DNA of 64,000 bases from Amycolatopsis solani (GTDB taxonomy: Bacteria; Actinomycetota; Actinomycetes; Mycobacteriales; Pseudonocardiaceae). The stretch lies in the NCBI RefSeq assembly GCF_033441515.1, contig NZ_JAWQJT010000002.1, forward strand, positions 1,240,001-1,304,000, in the 5' to 3' direction. Under the pieces are notes generated by a model, which was not told the DNA's origin, made no database searches, and saw only the letters and a program-made list of their open reading frames with translations. Every line of letters begins with the position of its first letter. Position 1 is the stretch's first letter. The position numbers were made by a program, and so were the translations under genes. Below, one piece after another: positions 17,998 to 25,942 of the stretch.

Positions 17998-18620
17998 GAC
18001 ACCTCGATCGAAATCAGGTGGTTGTCCTCACCGCCGATGCGGATCGCCGCTTCGCGATCCGCGGTGGTGAGCGACTTGCGGTTCTCCTCGGGGACGAGGT
18101 GCACCTTCCCCGCGCTGCTCAGTTCCTTCAGCACCGCGTCGACTTCCGCCGCGGACGCGCCCACCTTCGGCCGGAGGTCCACCAGGCCGACCCAGCCGCG
18201 AGGCTCCTTGACGAGCTCGTGGTAAGCCGCGCGGATGCGGTCTTCCAGGGATTCGGACCCGGTCGGGGGGAAAACGTCGAACAACCGCAGGTTCGCCCGG
18301 CGGAGGTAGTCGTCCAGCCGGCCGAGGATGACGTACAGCGCCGCCGCCAGTGGGCTCTGGCCCCGCTGAGGCGGCGGCCCACCCACCGCGAGCTCCTCCT
18401 CGCACCAAGCCCACCCGCTGTCGCTCAGCACGTGGACGAAACTCCGCTTGGGCCCCGTCCGGTCGCTGTCCACATACCCGAGCTTGTTCAACCCCGTGCG
18501 CTCAGTGCCCGTCAGGGTGAACCCGACGACTTCCTCCAGCTCTTGGTTGGACACCTCCCGGCCCAGCACCATCAGCGTGAACATCGCCGCGGTCTGCTTC
18601 TGTCCCAAGCGGTCCGTCAT
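17994..18620 (-). CDS. Winged-helix protein of the TIR/ATPase operon
   Basis: A 208-residue protein. Residues about 10-75 (AAMFTLMVLGREVSNQELEE, TGTERTGLNKLGYVDSDR, VHVLSDSGWAWCEEELA) fit a winged helix-turn-helix; residues about 95-160 form a helical region and the C-terminus (DREAAIRIGGEDNHLISIEVS) is beta-rich. No enzyme motif is visible. Its ATG overlaps the upstream stop (ATGA) and its stop overlaps the next start (GTGA), so it is made in step with both ATPases. It may bind DNA as the sensor or act as an adaptor between the ATPases. Confidence 0.7.
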   Translation of the reverse strand: MTDRLGQKQTAAMFTLMVLGREVSNQELEEVVGFTLTGTERTGLNKLGYVDSDRTGPKRSFVHVLSDSGWAWCEEELAVGGPPPQRGQSPLAAALYVILGRLDDYLRRANLRLFDVFPPTGSESLEDRIRAAYHELVKEPRGWVGLVDLRPKVGASAAEVDAVLKELSSAGKVHLVPEENRKSLTTADREAAIRIGGEDNHLISIEVS

Positions 18621-20233
18621 TCGAGATCCTTCCGGTGCTGCGTCGTGGTTTTCGCGCGGGTTTCGAGGAGGCGCAAGAGCCACTCGATCGCGTGGCGGGT
18701 CGGCTGCGGGGCGGCGTCGCGGACGTCGCCGTTCGGGGGGCGGGCTCGGGTGGCCACCGCCAGGTCGGCCGCGAGGTCGTTGGCGCGGGCGTCGTCGCCG
18801 GCGCCGATGGCCGCGCGGAGGCCGTCGAGGAGCTCGTCGACCAGGTCCCAGCGGGAGGGGCGCAGGCGCGCGTCGCGGGCCTGGTGCAGGACTTCGGCGA
18901 CGTCGAGTGCTTCGAGCAGCGGGGTGAAGCCGCGGAGCTGGCCGACCAGGTCGCGGGCCACCTCCGCCGGGCCACGGGCGCCGAGGCGGAGGTAGCGCAG
19001 GTTGCCGACGTAGCCCGGGAGGCCCGCGGCCTCCGTGCCGGACGTCAGGACCGGGATGACGCGGCGGTCCTGGCCGAGCGTGCGGTGCAGGAACAGCTCG
19101 ACCTCCGCCGCCTGCCAGCGGCTCACCTTGCCGTCGACGACCAGGCACAGGTGGCGGGCGTCGTCCTCGGCCCTGGACAGCAGCGTGCGGTCGCCCGACA
19201 GGGACTTGACCACCCGGACGTCCAGCTTCTGCAGCTCAGCGATCAGCTCGGCGGCCGGTCCGACCGACGATCTCGGGATGCTGACCCGCAGTTCGTGCTT
19301 GAACTCCTGGCGGCTCGCGCGCACCGCCGCCACGTAGGCGTCGCGGTTCTCCGCCAGCAGGTCGGTGCGGTCGAGGCGGCAGGCGATCACCGCGGCGACC
19401 GTCTCCAGCGCGAACCCGATCTGGTCCGCGCTCGGGGTCTTCTCCGACAGCACCGGCAGCTGCTCGCCGAAACTCCAGTACGACACGTACGGCAGCGTGA
19501 GGTGCCGGGACATCGTCTCCGGGGCGACGCCTTGGTCCAGCCACGTCCGGTACAGCTCGGCCGTCTCCCCGACGACGATCCGGCGCCACTCCTCCGACCG
19601 GCCGTACTCCTCCCGGTTGTCGAAGCGCGACAGGATCGGCAGGACGGTCAGCCGGGACCGGTCGAACGGCAGCAGGTTCCGCGCCTTGTCGGCGCGTCCG
19701 GCCAGGTCCAGCGCGCCGCGGATGCTCTGCCGGTTCGCCGTGAACAGCAGCACCAGGTGGTCCGGCAGGTGCGCGGTGCAGATGCTCCCGATGTCGGAGA
19801 TCCCGGTGCGGCTGTCGATGAGCACGAAGTCGTACTCCGCGGTCCACTGCTCCCGGCACTTCTCGAGGTATTCGCCGAACCCCTCGTCGTACAGGTCGTC
19901 CCAGTCGATCGCCTGGACCTGGCCGACGTACCCGGGCCCCTCGCTCCCGGCCGCGATGAAGTCGAGCGCGCGGGCGCCCCGCAGCCGCATGACGTGCGCG
20001 CCCGGCGCGAACCGGCCGGCCCGGAAGTCCGCGACGAGGTCGACCACGCCGCCGCGGGGCCGGCCCGGCAGCTGCGGCCGGAAGTAGTCGCCGAGGCCGG
20101 GTGCTTCGAGGTCCCAGTCCAGGCACAGCACCCGGTGGCCCCAGCGCGCCAGGAGCACGGCGATGTTGGCCAGCGTGAAGCTGCGACCGACGCCGCCCTT
20201 GTAGGAGTAGAAGGTGAAGACCGAACCCGGCAT
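18617..20233 (-). CDS. MinD/ParA-like KGGVGR ATPase with C-terminal TIR-like domain
   Basis: A 538-residue protein. Residues 1-290 are a SIMIBI-class ATPase with the deviant Walker A YKGGVGRSFT (11-20; Arg where MinD has the final Lys-Thr context), switch I DWDLEAPGLG (39-48) and Walker B FVLIDSRTG (136-144). Residues about 313-425 look like a divergent TIR fold: repeated buried strands (HLCLVVD, RVIPVLTSG, YLRLG) and VSRWQAAEVELFL, in which Glu377 sits where TIR NADases have the catalytic Glu of the W-C-x-x-E motif. A helical tail of about 110 residues follows. It is coupled to the TIR gene (3-base gap) and to the winged-helix gene (ATGA). KGGVGR ATPases are known from predicted conflict systems; that this one gates TIR activity is inference. 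Confidence 0.8.
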   Translation of the reverse strand: MPGSVFTFYSYKGGVGRSFTLANIAVLLARWGHRVLCLDWDLEAPGLGDYFRPQLPGRPRGGVVDLVADFRAGRFAPGAHVMRLRGARALDFIAAGSEGPGYVGQVQAIDWDDLYDEGFGEYLEKCREQWTAEYDFVLIDSRTGISDIGSICTAHLPDHLVLLFTANRQSIRGALDLAGRADKARNLLPFDRSRLTVLPILSRFDNREEYGRSEEWRRIVVGETAELYRTWLDQGVAPETMSRHLTLPYVSYWSFGEQLPVLSEKTPSADQIGFALETVAAVIACRLDRTDLLAENRDAYVAAVRASRQEFKHELRVSIPRSSVGPAAELIAELQKLDVRVVKSLSGDRTLLSRAEDDARHLCLVVDGKVSRWQAAEVELFLHRTLGQDRRVIPVLTSGTEAAGLPGYVGNLRYLRLGARGPAEVARDLVGQLRGFTPLLEALDVAEVLHQARDARLRPSRWDLVDELLDGLRAAIGAGDDARANDLAADLAVATRARPPNGDVRDAAPQPTRHAIEWLLRLLETRAKTTTQHRKDLE

Positions 20234-20236
20234 CCG

Positions 20237-20830
20237 TCAGAACCTCGGTATCCGCGCCGGCTTCGGCGGCTCGGCCGCCGGGGTCAGCACCGGCCAGTCC
20301 GCCCGCCAATCCGGCGCTCGTTCGATGAGTTCTTCGAGTTCCTTGGCGATTTCCGCGATCTTGTGGTTGAACTCGAGGTACGCCGGCGCCAGCTGGAAGT
20401 GCTCGAACGGGTGGTTCCACTGCTGCAGGTCACGCATGCGCCGCTCGTGCGCCCAGTCCGGGAAGTTCCGCGAGTCGCAGAAGATCACCGGGTAGATGAG
20501 CGGGCCCGTGGTCAGCTCCTCGCGCTTCGCCATCGAGTACCACTCGGCCAGACACCATTCGTCCCGGAAGTACTTCGGCGAGCACACTGGAACCAGCACG
20601 CGGGTGTGCTGCAACGCCGTGCGCCATTCGTCCGGCCAGCTCGTGCCGGTGGGCACCCGGTCGTCGCAGAATATCCGCGCGTCGCGGTAGAGGTTGTTGT
20701 CGAGAACCTCCGCCAGCCGGGGGTGGAAATGGTTTTTCACCCACGCGGAAATGTCCCGGCCGGTGCGTTGGTAGCTGATGAACACGTCGTACTCGTACAC
20801 GCGTGCCTTCGCTCCTTCGCCGCTCCCCAC
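20237..20830 (-). CDS. TIR domain protein, probable NAD-consuming effector
   Basis: A 197-residue protein made of a TIR domain (about 12-150) plus a short Pro-rich tail. It shows YEYDVFISYQRTGRD at strand A, ARIFCDDRVPTGTSW in the BB-loop region, VLVPVCSPKYFRDEWCLAEW with Glu96 at the catalytic position of NAD-cleaving TIRs, and PLIYPVIFCDSRNFPDW. It is the first gene of the four-gene operon. GTG 20830 gives the longest frame without a clear ribosome site; GTG 20803 has GGAG upstream and would still include all of the TIR domain. Bacterial TIR proteins degrade or cyclise NAD in phage-triggered cell death; that role here is inferred from motif and context. Confidence 0.85.
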   Translation of the reverse strand: MGSGEGAKARVYEYDVFISYQRTGRDISAWVKNHFHPRLAEVLDNNLYRDARIFCDDRVPTGTSWPDEWRTALQHTRVLVPVCSPKYFRDEWCLAEWYSMAKREELTTGPLIYPVIFCDSRNFPDWAHERRMRDLQQWNHPFEHFQLAPAYLEFNHKIAEIAKELEELIERAPDWRADWPVLTPAAEPPKPARIPRF

Positions 20831-20944
20831 CAGGCATCGGTCATCCTAAGCCGGTCCCGAGCGGCCGGGAAAGGCGCGAAACTGGACAGAACCATGCCAA
20901 TACCTGGCCACCACTGGACAATATCGGCCGCCCACTCGAAAGCC

Positions 20945-20974
20945 TTGACAAATGCGGAATCGGCGCATCATCGT
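20945..20974 (+). promoter_or_regulatory. Candidate promoter giving a leaderless SEFIR mRNA
   Basis: A consensus -35 TTGACA at 20945-20950 is followed after 18 bases by CATCGT (20969-20974), a weak -10. Transcription would begin about 20981-20982, exactly at the ATG of the SEFIR gene, which has no ribosome-binding site. Leaderless mRNAs are common in actinobacteria. The same 150-base gap must hold the oppositely directed promoter of the TIR operon; two copies of ACTGGACA (about 20881 and 20911) lie within it. Confidence 0.45.
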
Positions 20975-20981
20975 TTTGCCG

Positions 20982-21956
20982 ATGACCGACCGTGAAGCGC
21001 CCCGGGTGTTCGTCACCTACTCCCACGACTCCCCGGAACACCAGGATCTCGTGCACGAGTTCGCGTCGTTTCTGCGCACGGCCATCGGCTTGGACGTCCA
21101 CCTGGACCTCTGGTACGACAACGTGCGCCGGGACTGGTCGTTGTGGGCCACCGAGAACCTCGCCGAGGCAGATTTCATCCTCGTGATCGCGTCGCCCGCC
21201 TACAAGCGGCGCGCCGACGGCACCGCGATGCCCCACGAGGGCCGGGGAGCGCAGTTCGAAGCGGCGATCATCCGCGACAACCTGACCCGTGACTTGCGCC
21301 GGGAGACCGAGCGCGTGCTGCCCGTCGTACTGCCGGGCCGCTCGATCGACGAGATCCCGGCCTTCCTCAACGCCCACTCGACGACGAGGTACACCGTCCC
21401 CGAATTCACCGGGCCCGGGGTCGCCGGCCTCGTCGCCGCGATCACCGGACAGGGCCAGTACCCGATGCCCCGTCGCGGAACCTGGCTCGGCGGAGCCCTT
21501 GCGCCACGCGAAGTACCCGCGGGTGAGCTGCCGTGGCTGTGCGCCAGCAACGGCGTGCGCCGCGGCCCGGCGTCGATCGGCGGGACGCGGTACGAAGAAA
21601 GCATCGTGCTGCGCCCGACGTCGCCGACCGCGACCGGAACCGGGTTCGTGGAGCTGGAACTCGGCGGCAACTACCAGCGGTTCAGCACCGTCGCCGGGGT
21701 CCCCGACGACGCCGCCGACGAGTTCCAGGTCGGCCGGGTGCGCGTGGTACTCGACGGGACCCCGCGTGCCCAGCACGACGTCACCGCCGGGAAGCCCGCC
21801 ACCATCGACCTGGACGTGACCGGCGCCCGGCTGCTGCGAGTCGAAATGTCGCGCCCGGGAGCGCCGGCGTCGCCGTTCGGGTCCTCGGCCGTCGTCGTCA
21901 CCCGGCGGGGTGGGCGCCCGCCCGAGCTGGCGCTGGGCGACCCCACCATGACCTAG
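20982..21956 (+). CDS. SEFIR domain protein with NPCBM-like C-terminal domain
   Basis: A 324-residue protein. Residues about 5-150 are a SEFIR (TIR-related) domain: RVFVTYSHDSPEHQDLVHEF, GLDVHLDLWYDNVRRDWSLW, ADFILVIASPAYKRRADG and GRGAQFEAAIIRDNL. After a linker, residues about 190-320 resemble an NPCBM-type beta-sandwich: FVELELGGNYQRFSTVAGVP, VRVVLDGTPRAQHDV and TIDLDVTGARLLRVEMSRPG. No signal peptide is visible. It is transcribed away from the TIR operon from a shared 150-base gap. ATG 20982 is chosen because the predicted promoter starts there; ATG 20952 would add ten residues. A sensor or second effector of the same system is plausible but unproven. Confidence 0.8.
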   Translation: MTDREAPRVFVTYSHDSPEHQDLVHEFASFLRTAIGLDVHLDLWYDNVRRDWSLWATENLAEADFILVIASPAYKRRADGTAMPHEGRGAQFEAAIIRDNLTRDLRRETERVLPVVLPGRSIDEIPAFLNAHSTTRYTVPEFTGPGVAGLVAAITGQGQYPMPRRGTWLGGALAPREVPAGELPWLCASNGVRRGPASIGGTRYEESIVLRPTSPTATGTGFVELELGGNYQRFSTVAGVPDDAADEFQVGRVRVVLDGTPRAQHDVTAGKPATIDLDVTGARLLRVEMSRPGAPASPFGSSAVVVTRRGGRPPELALGDPTMT

Positions 21957-21960
21957 CCGC

Positions 21961-23004
21961 TCACGGGGTGATGACCACCTTCAGCGCCGAGTTCGCCGCC
22001 GCGTTGGCGAACACCTCGTACGCCTCCGTCATCTCCGCGAACGTGAAGCGGTGCGTGCCCATGCGCTCGGCCGGGATGCGGCCCGAAGCCACCATCTTCA
22101 GCAGCGTCGGGATCGAGACCGTGTCCACCAGGCCCATCGTCAGCGTCAGGTTCTGGATCCACATGTCCTGCATCGGCAGCTCCACCGGCACCCCGTGGAC
22201 GCCGATGTTCGCGATGCGGCCGCCCGGGCGGACCAGGGATGCCGCCGTGCGCAGGGTTTCCGGGTAGCCGACCGCTTCGATCGCCACGTCGACGCCGAGG
22301 CCGTCGGTCAGGGACCGGACGTCCTCGAGCACGCCGGGGGCGGCTTCGAACGCGTCCGTCGCGCCGAACTCCAGGGCCTTCTCCAGCCGGAACTTGTTGG
22401 AGTCCACGGCGATCACCTTCGACGCGCCCCACAGGCCGGTGGTCAGGATCGCGGCCAGCCCGACCGCGCCGGCGCCCACCACCGCCACCGTGTCGCCCGG
22501 GCGGACGCGGCCGGCCAGGACGCCGACCTCGTAGCCCGTCGGGAGCGAGTCGGCCAGGAAGATCGCCTGCTCGTCGGTGACTTCCGGCGGCACCGCGTAC
22601 AGCGACGTGTCCGCGTACGGCACCCGCACCAGCTCGGCCTGCGTGCCGTCGATGAGGTGGCCGAAGATCCAGCCGATCCCGCCCACCGTCTGGCAGTGCG
22701 AAGGCATTCCGCGGCCGCAGTATTCGCAGCGCCCGCACTGGGTGATGGCGGGCACCAGCACCCGGTCGCCGACCGCGAACGCGCGTACGGCGTCCCCGAC
22801 CGCCGTCACCGTGCCGACGGCTTCGTGCCCGAGGATCCGCCCGTCGGTGACCGCGGCGACGTCGCCCTGCAGGATGTGCAGGTCGGTGCCGCAGATCGTG
22901 GTCGTGCCGACGCGCACGACCACGTCGGTCGGCTCCTGGACGGCGGCGTCCGGGACGTCTTCCCAAGCCTTCGCACCCGGACCGTGGTAGACCAGCGCCT
23001 TCAT
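21961..23004 (-). CDS. Zinc-dependent alcohol dehydrogenase
   Basis: A 347-residue MDR-family enzyme oxidising an alcohol with NAD(P). Catalytic zinc ligands are Cys38 (TTICGTDLH) and His of LGHEAVGTV; the structural zinc lobe is CGRCEYCGRGMPSHC. The cofactor loop is VAVVGAGAVGLAAIL. Although on the opposite strand, it belongs with the P450/hydrolase/SDR/monooxygenase operon: the set resembles the mycobacterial mymA cluster, which also pairs an FMO-type monooxygenase with an esterase, an SDR and a zinc ADH. It follows tetR by 54 bases and is probably co-transcribed with it. Confidence 0.92.
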   Translation of the reverse strand: MKALVYHGPGAKAWEDVPDAAVQEPTDVVVRVGTTTICGTDLHILQGDVAAVTDGRILGHEAVGTVTAVGDAVRAFAVGDRVLVPAITQCGRCEYCGRGMPSHCQTVGGIGWIFGHLIDGTQAELVRVPYADTSLYAVPPEVTDEQAIFLADSLPTGYEVGVLAGRVRPGDTVAVVGAGAVGLAAILTTGLWGASKVIAVDSNKFRLEKALEFGATDAFEAAPGVLEDVRSLTDGLGVDVAIEAVGYPETLRTAASLVRPGGRIANIGVHGVPVELPMQDMWIQNLTLTMGLVDTVSIPTLLKMVASGRIPAERMGTHRFTFAEMTEAYEVFANAAANSALKVVITP

Positions 23005-23058
23005 CGTCGCCTCCGTCGGCCGCCCGGCGCCGGTGGCCGGGCACGGCCGGTTCCGACG

Positions 23059-23685
23059 CTAGGACCGGGGAAGCGGCCCGGCTGTCGCAATTTGAGACCG
23101 CGCCGGGCCCAGCAGAGCGAGTGACGCCCGCACCGCCACCTCGGTGACGTCCCCCGCTCGCCCGCCGTCCTCCACCGTGGTCGCGATCAGCTCCCGCAGC
23201 CCGCCCAGCAGCATGATCGCCAGCTGGCGGGACGGCGGGCTGATCCCCGCCGCGCGCAGGGACGGCGTGTCCGTGAGGCGCTGGGTCATCGCGATGAAGC
23301 CCTCCATCGCCTCGCGCTGCAGGTCGCGGGCCGCCGCGCCCAGCGCCGGGACGTCGCGGATCCAGCTCAGCGTGATCGCCGGCTCCGACTCCGCGCACGC
23401 GATCCACGCCTCGATCGCCTGGCGCACCTGCAGCGCCCACGGCGCGCCGGGGTCCACAGCGTCGGAGATCTGCTGGATCATCGCGCGGTTCGCGTCGGAC
23501 AGCAGTGCGATCAGGCACTCTTCACGGCTCGAAAAGTGCTCGTAGAACGTGCGGCGGGAGGTGCGGGCGCGTCGGACGACGGCGGCCACCGTCGTGTCGC
23601 GGAAGCCGGTTTCGGTGATCGACGCGGCCAGCCCGTCCAGCAGGCGCTGGCGGTGCCGGCGGGTGTCGACGTCCACGGCAGTCAC
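23059..23685 (-). CDS. TetR-family transcriptional regulator
   Basis: A 208-residue regulator. Residues about 8-60 form the TetR helix-turn-helix (GFRDTTVAAVVRRARTSRRT followed by FYEHFSSREECLIALL); the rest is the helical ligand-binding domain. GTG 23685 is used; a second GTG nine bases further in has GAAGGGG at better spacing and may be the true start. Divergent from the P450 operon, with a cluster of GTAC palindromes between. It most likely represses the operon, its own gene and the downstream dehydrogenase until a lipid or ketone-like substrate is present. Confidence 0.92.
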   Translation of the reverse strand: MTAVDVDTRRHRQRLLDGLAASITETGFRDTTVAAVVRRARTSRRTFYEHFSSREECLIALLSDANRAMIQQISDAVDPGAPWALQVRQAIEAWIACAESEPAITLSWIRDVPALGAAARDLQREAMEGFIAMTQRLTDTPSLRAAGISPPSRQLAIMLLGGLRELIATTVEDGGRAGDVTEVAVRASLALLGPARSQIATAGPLPRS

Positions 23686-23707
23686 CCCTTCGCTCTTGAA
23701 ACCAGAT

Positions 23708-23747
23708 GGTACACCGGCGTACCGTACCGACGGTACGCTCGCGTACC
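23708..23747. promoter_or_regulatory. Nested GTAC palindromes, probable TetR operators
   Basis: The gap contains five GGTAC/GTACC half-sites in inverted arrangement: GGTAC-6-GTACC (23708-23723), CGTACCGACGGTACG (about 23723-23737; a 15-base palindrome apart from its centre) and GGTAC-6-GTACC (23732-23747). The identical six-base spacing of the outer pairs suggests two overlapping dimer sites plus a central one. They lie 19 bases before the P450 start and 23 bases before tetR. Confidence 0.7.
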
Positions 23748-23765
23748 ACCTTCCCGGGAGGGTCG

Positions 23766-25055
23766 ATGACGACCATGACACGCCCCGCGACGCTGCCGCC
23801 GGGGCCCGCCGTGCCCCGCGTCGTCCAGGGCGCCTACGCGCTCACGCAACCGTTGCGGGGCCTGCGGCGGCTCAAAGACCGCTACGGCGACGCCTTCACC
23901 GTCGACGTGCCGATCTTCGGCAACGCCGTCGTGCTCAGCAATCCCGCCGAAATCAAGCAGCTGTTCACCTCCGGCCCCGACCTCGTCGACAACCTCGAAG
24001 TCAACCTCGGCCGGGTGCTCGGCCCGCGCTCGCTGTTCGCCCTCTCCGGCGAAGAGCACAAGCGGCAGCGCAAGCTCCTGGTGCCGCCCTTCCACGGCCG
24101 CCGGCTCGCGGCCTACGAGAAGATCGTCGAAGAAGAAACCGTCCGTGAGCTGGCGAGCTGGCCGGAGGGGAAAGCCTTCGCCACGCTGCCGTCGATGATG
24201 CGGATCACCCTGAACGCCATTCTCCGCGCGGTGTTCGGCGCGGAAGGGGCCGAATTCGCGGAGCTGCGCGAACTGCTCCCCCCGTTCGTCACCCTGGGCT
24301 CGCGGCTGGCCGTCCTGCCGATCACGAAGAAGGGCCGCTTCAACCCGTGGCGCCGCTTCGAACGGATGCGCCGAGAGTACGACGCGATCGTCGACCGCCT
24401 GATCGCCAAGGCCCGCCCGGACGGCGACGACGTCCTCGCGATGATGCTGCAGACCCGCTACGACGACGGCTCCGGGCTCAACCGCGACGAGATCGCCGAC
24501 CAGCTCCTCACCCTGCTCACGGCCGGCCACGAGACCACCGCGACCACGCTGGCCTGGGCCGTCGAACGCCTGCGCCGCCACCCGGCGGTCCTGCGCGAGC
24601 TCGCCGAAAGCGATGACCTCCTCGACGCGACGATCCTCGAGGTCCAGCGCACGCGCCCGGTCATCGACCTCACCGCCCGGCAGGTCAAGCAGGACGGCTT
24701 CCGGCTGGGCCGCTGGACGCTGCCCCGGGGGTACAACGTGCTGGTGAGCATCGCGCTGATCCACGACGACGACGCCGTGTTCCCGCACGCGGCCACCTTC
24801 GACCCGCACCGCTTCGCGGGCGCGCGCCCGGACCTCTACCAGTGGATCCCGTTCGGCGGCGGCACCCGCCGCTGCCTCGGCGCCGCCTTCGCGACCATGG
24901 AGATGACCGTCGTGCTGCGGACGGTGCTGCGGGAGTTCACCCTCGTCCCGACGTCCGAGCCCGGCGAACGCTGGCGCTCGCGGGGCGTGGCCTACGCACC
25001 CGCCAAGGGCGGCCGCGCGGTCGTGCGCCGCCGCAGCACCGGAGGAGAGCAGTGA
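23766..25055 (+). CDS. Cytochrome P450
   Basis: A 429-residue soluble P450. The I-helix oxygen-binding motif is AGHETTATTLAW (about 253-264), the heme loop is FGGGTRRCLGAAF with the Cys370 thiolate ligand, and the ExxR region precedes it. ATG 23766 follows GGGAGGG. First gene of a four-gene operon with overlapping junctions. No ferredoxin or ferredoxin reductase is encoded here, so electrons come from a general redox chain. It probably hydroxylates a hydrophobic substrate that the hydrolase, SDR, dehydrogenase and Baeyer-Villiger-type enzyme process further. Confidence 0.93.
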   Translation: MTTMTRPATLPPGPAVPRVVQGAYALTQPLRGLRRLKDRYGDAFTVDVPIFGNAVVLSNPAEIKQLFTSGPDLVDNLEVNLGRVLGPRSLFALSGEEHKRQRKLLVPPFHGRRLAAYEKIVEEETVRELASWPEGKAFATLPSMMRITLNAILRAVFGAEGAEFAELRELLPPFVTLGSRLAVLPITKKGRFNPWRRFERMRREYDAIVDRLIAKARPDGDDVLAMMLQTRYDDGSGLNRDEIADQLLTLLTAGHETTATTLAWAVERLRRHPAVLRELAESDDLLDATILEVQRTRPVIDLTARQVKQDGFRLGRWTLPRGYNVLVSIALIHDDDAVFPHAATFDPHRFAGARPDLYQWIPFGGGTRRCLGAAFATMEMTVVLRTVLREFTLVPTSEPGERWRSRGVAYAPAKGGRAVVRRRSTGGEQ

Positions 25056-25942
25056 CCGAACAGATCGCCGACGCCGGCCGGGGGATTTCCCTGGCCTACG
25101 AACGGATCGGGGACGCCGGCGCCGAGCCGCTGGTCCTCGTCGCGGGCCTCGGCCAGCAGCTGCACAGCTGGCCTGACGCCTTCTGCGCGCAGCTCGCCGA
25201 GCGCGGCTTCGAGGTCGTCCGGTTCGACAACCGCGACGCCGGGCGCTCGACGCACCCGCGCTTCCGCCCGCCGAGCCTCCCCGGCATGCTCGCGGGCCGG
25301 TTCCCCGCGCAGCAGTACGACCTGACGGACCTGGCCGCCGACACCATCGGCCTCTTCGACGCGCTGGACCTCGAAACCGCGCACATCGCGGGCGTGTCGA
25401 TGGGCGGCATGATCTCCCAGACGGTCGCGGCGCTGCATCCGGAGCGGATCCGCACCCTGACGTCGATCATGTCCACGACCGGGTCGCGCCTGCTCGGCCG
25501 CCCCGCGCTCTCGACGTTGCGGATGATGGGCGAGAAGCCGCCGAAGTCCCGCGAAGAGGCGGTCGAAAGCGCGGTCCGGATGTTCCGGCACATCGGCTCG
25601 CACGGCTTCCCGTTCGACGAGGCCTGGGTGCGCGAGACGGCCGGCACGGGCTGGGACCGCGACCCGACGGCAGGCGGCGTCGGGCGCCAGCTCGCCGCGA
25701 TCATGAAGTCCGGCAACCGGACCCGGCTGCTGCGGAAGATCACCGCGCCCACGCTGGTGATCCACGGCGACCGCGACCGGATGGTCCACCCCACCGGCGG
25801 CGGCGCGACCGCCCGCGCGATCCCCGGCGCCCACCTGGAGACCGTCCCCGGCATGGGCCACGACCTGCCCGAAGGCGCGTGGCCGACCATCCTCGACCTC
25901 ATCGACAAGCACGCGAGGAGCAGCGATGTCACGGCCCCGTAG
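25052..25942 (+). CDS. Alpha/beta-fold hydrolase
   Basis: A 296-residue hydrolase with nucleophile Ser116 in AGVSMGGMIS, the acid in VIHGDRDRMVHP and the His in VPGMGHDLPEG. An early FDNRDAGRSTHPRF resembles epoxide hydrolase/lipase-like families. GTG 25052 overlaps the P450 stop and has GGAGGAG upstream. It overlaps the SDR gene by 17 bases. In this operon it would cleave the ester or lactone made by the Baeyer-Villiger-type monooxygenase (inference from context). Confidence 0.9.
   Translation: MTEQIADAGRGISLAYERIGDAGAEPLVLVAGLGQQLHSWPDAFCAQLAERGFEVVRFDNRDAGRSTHPRFRPPSLPGMLAGRFPAQQYDLTDLAADTIGLFDALDLETAHIAGVSMGGMISQTVAALHPERIRTLTSIMSTTGSRLLGRPALSTLRMMGEKPPKSREEAVESAVRMFRHIGSHGFPFDEAWVRETAGTGWDRDPTAGGVGRQLAAIMKSGNRTRLLRKITAPTLVIHGDRDRMVHPTGGGATARAIPGAHLETVPGMGHDLPEGAWPTILDLIDKHARSSDVTAP

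Noticed and set aside
18617-20830. FxSxx-COOH peptide-modification locus, which also uses TIR-like FxsC proteins
   Set aside because: No radical SAM enzyme, FxSxx-type precursor peptide or related gene is nearby, and the operon has HerA/AAA and KGGVGR proteins instead.
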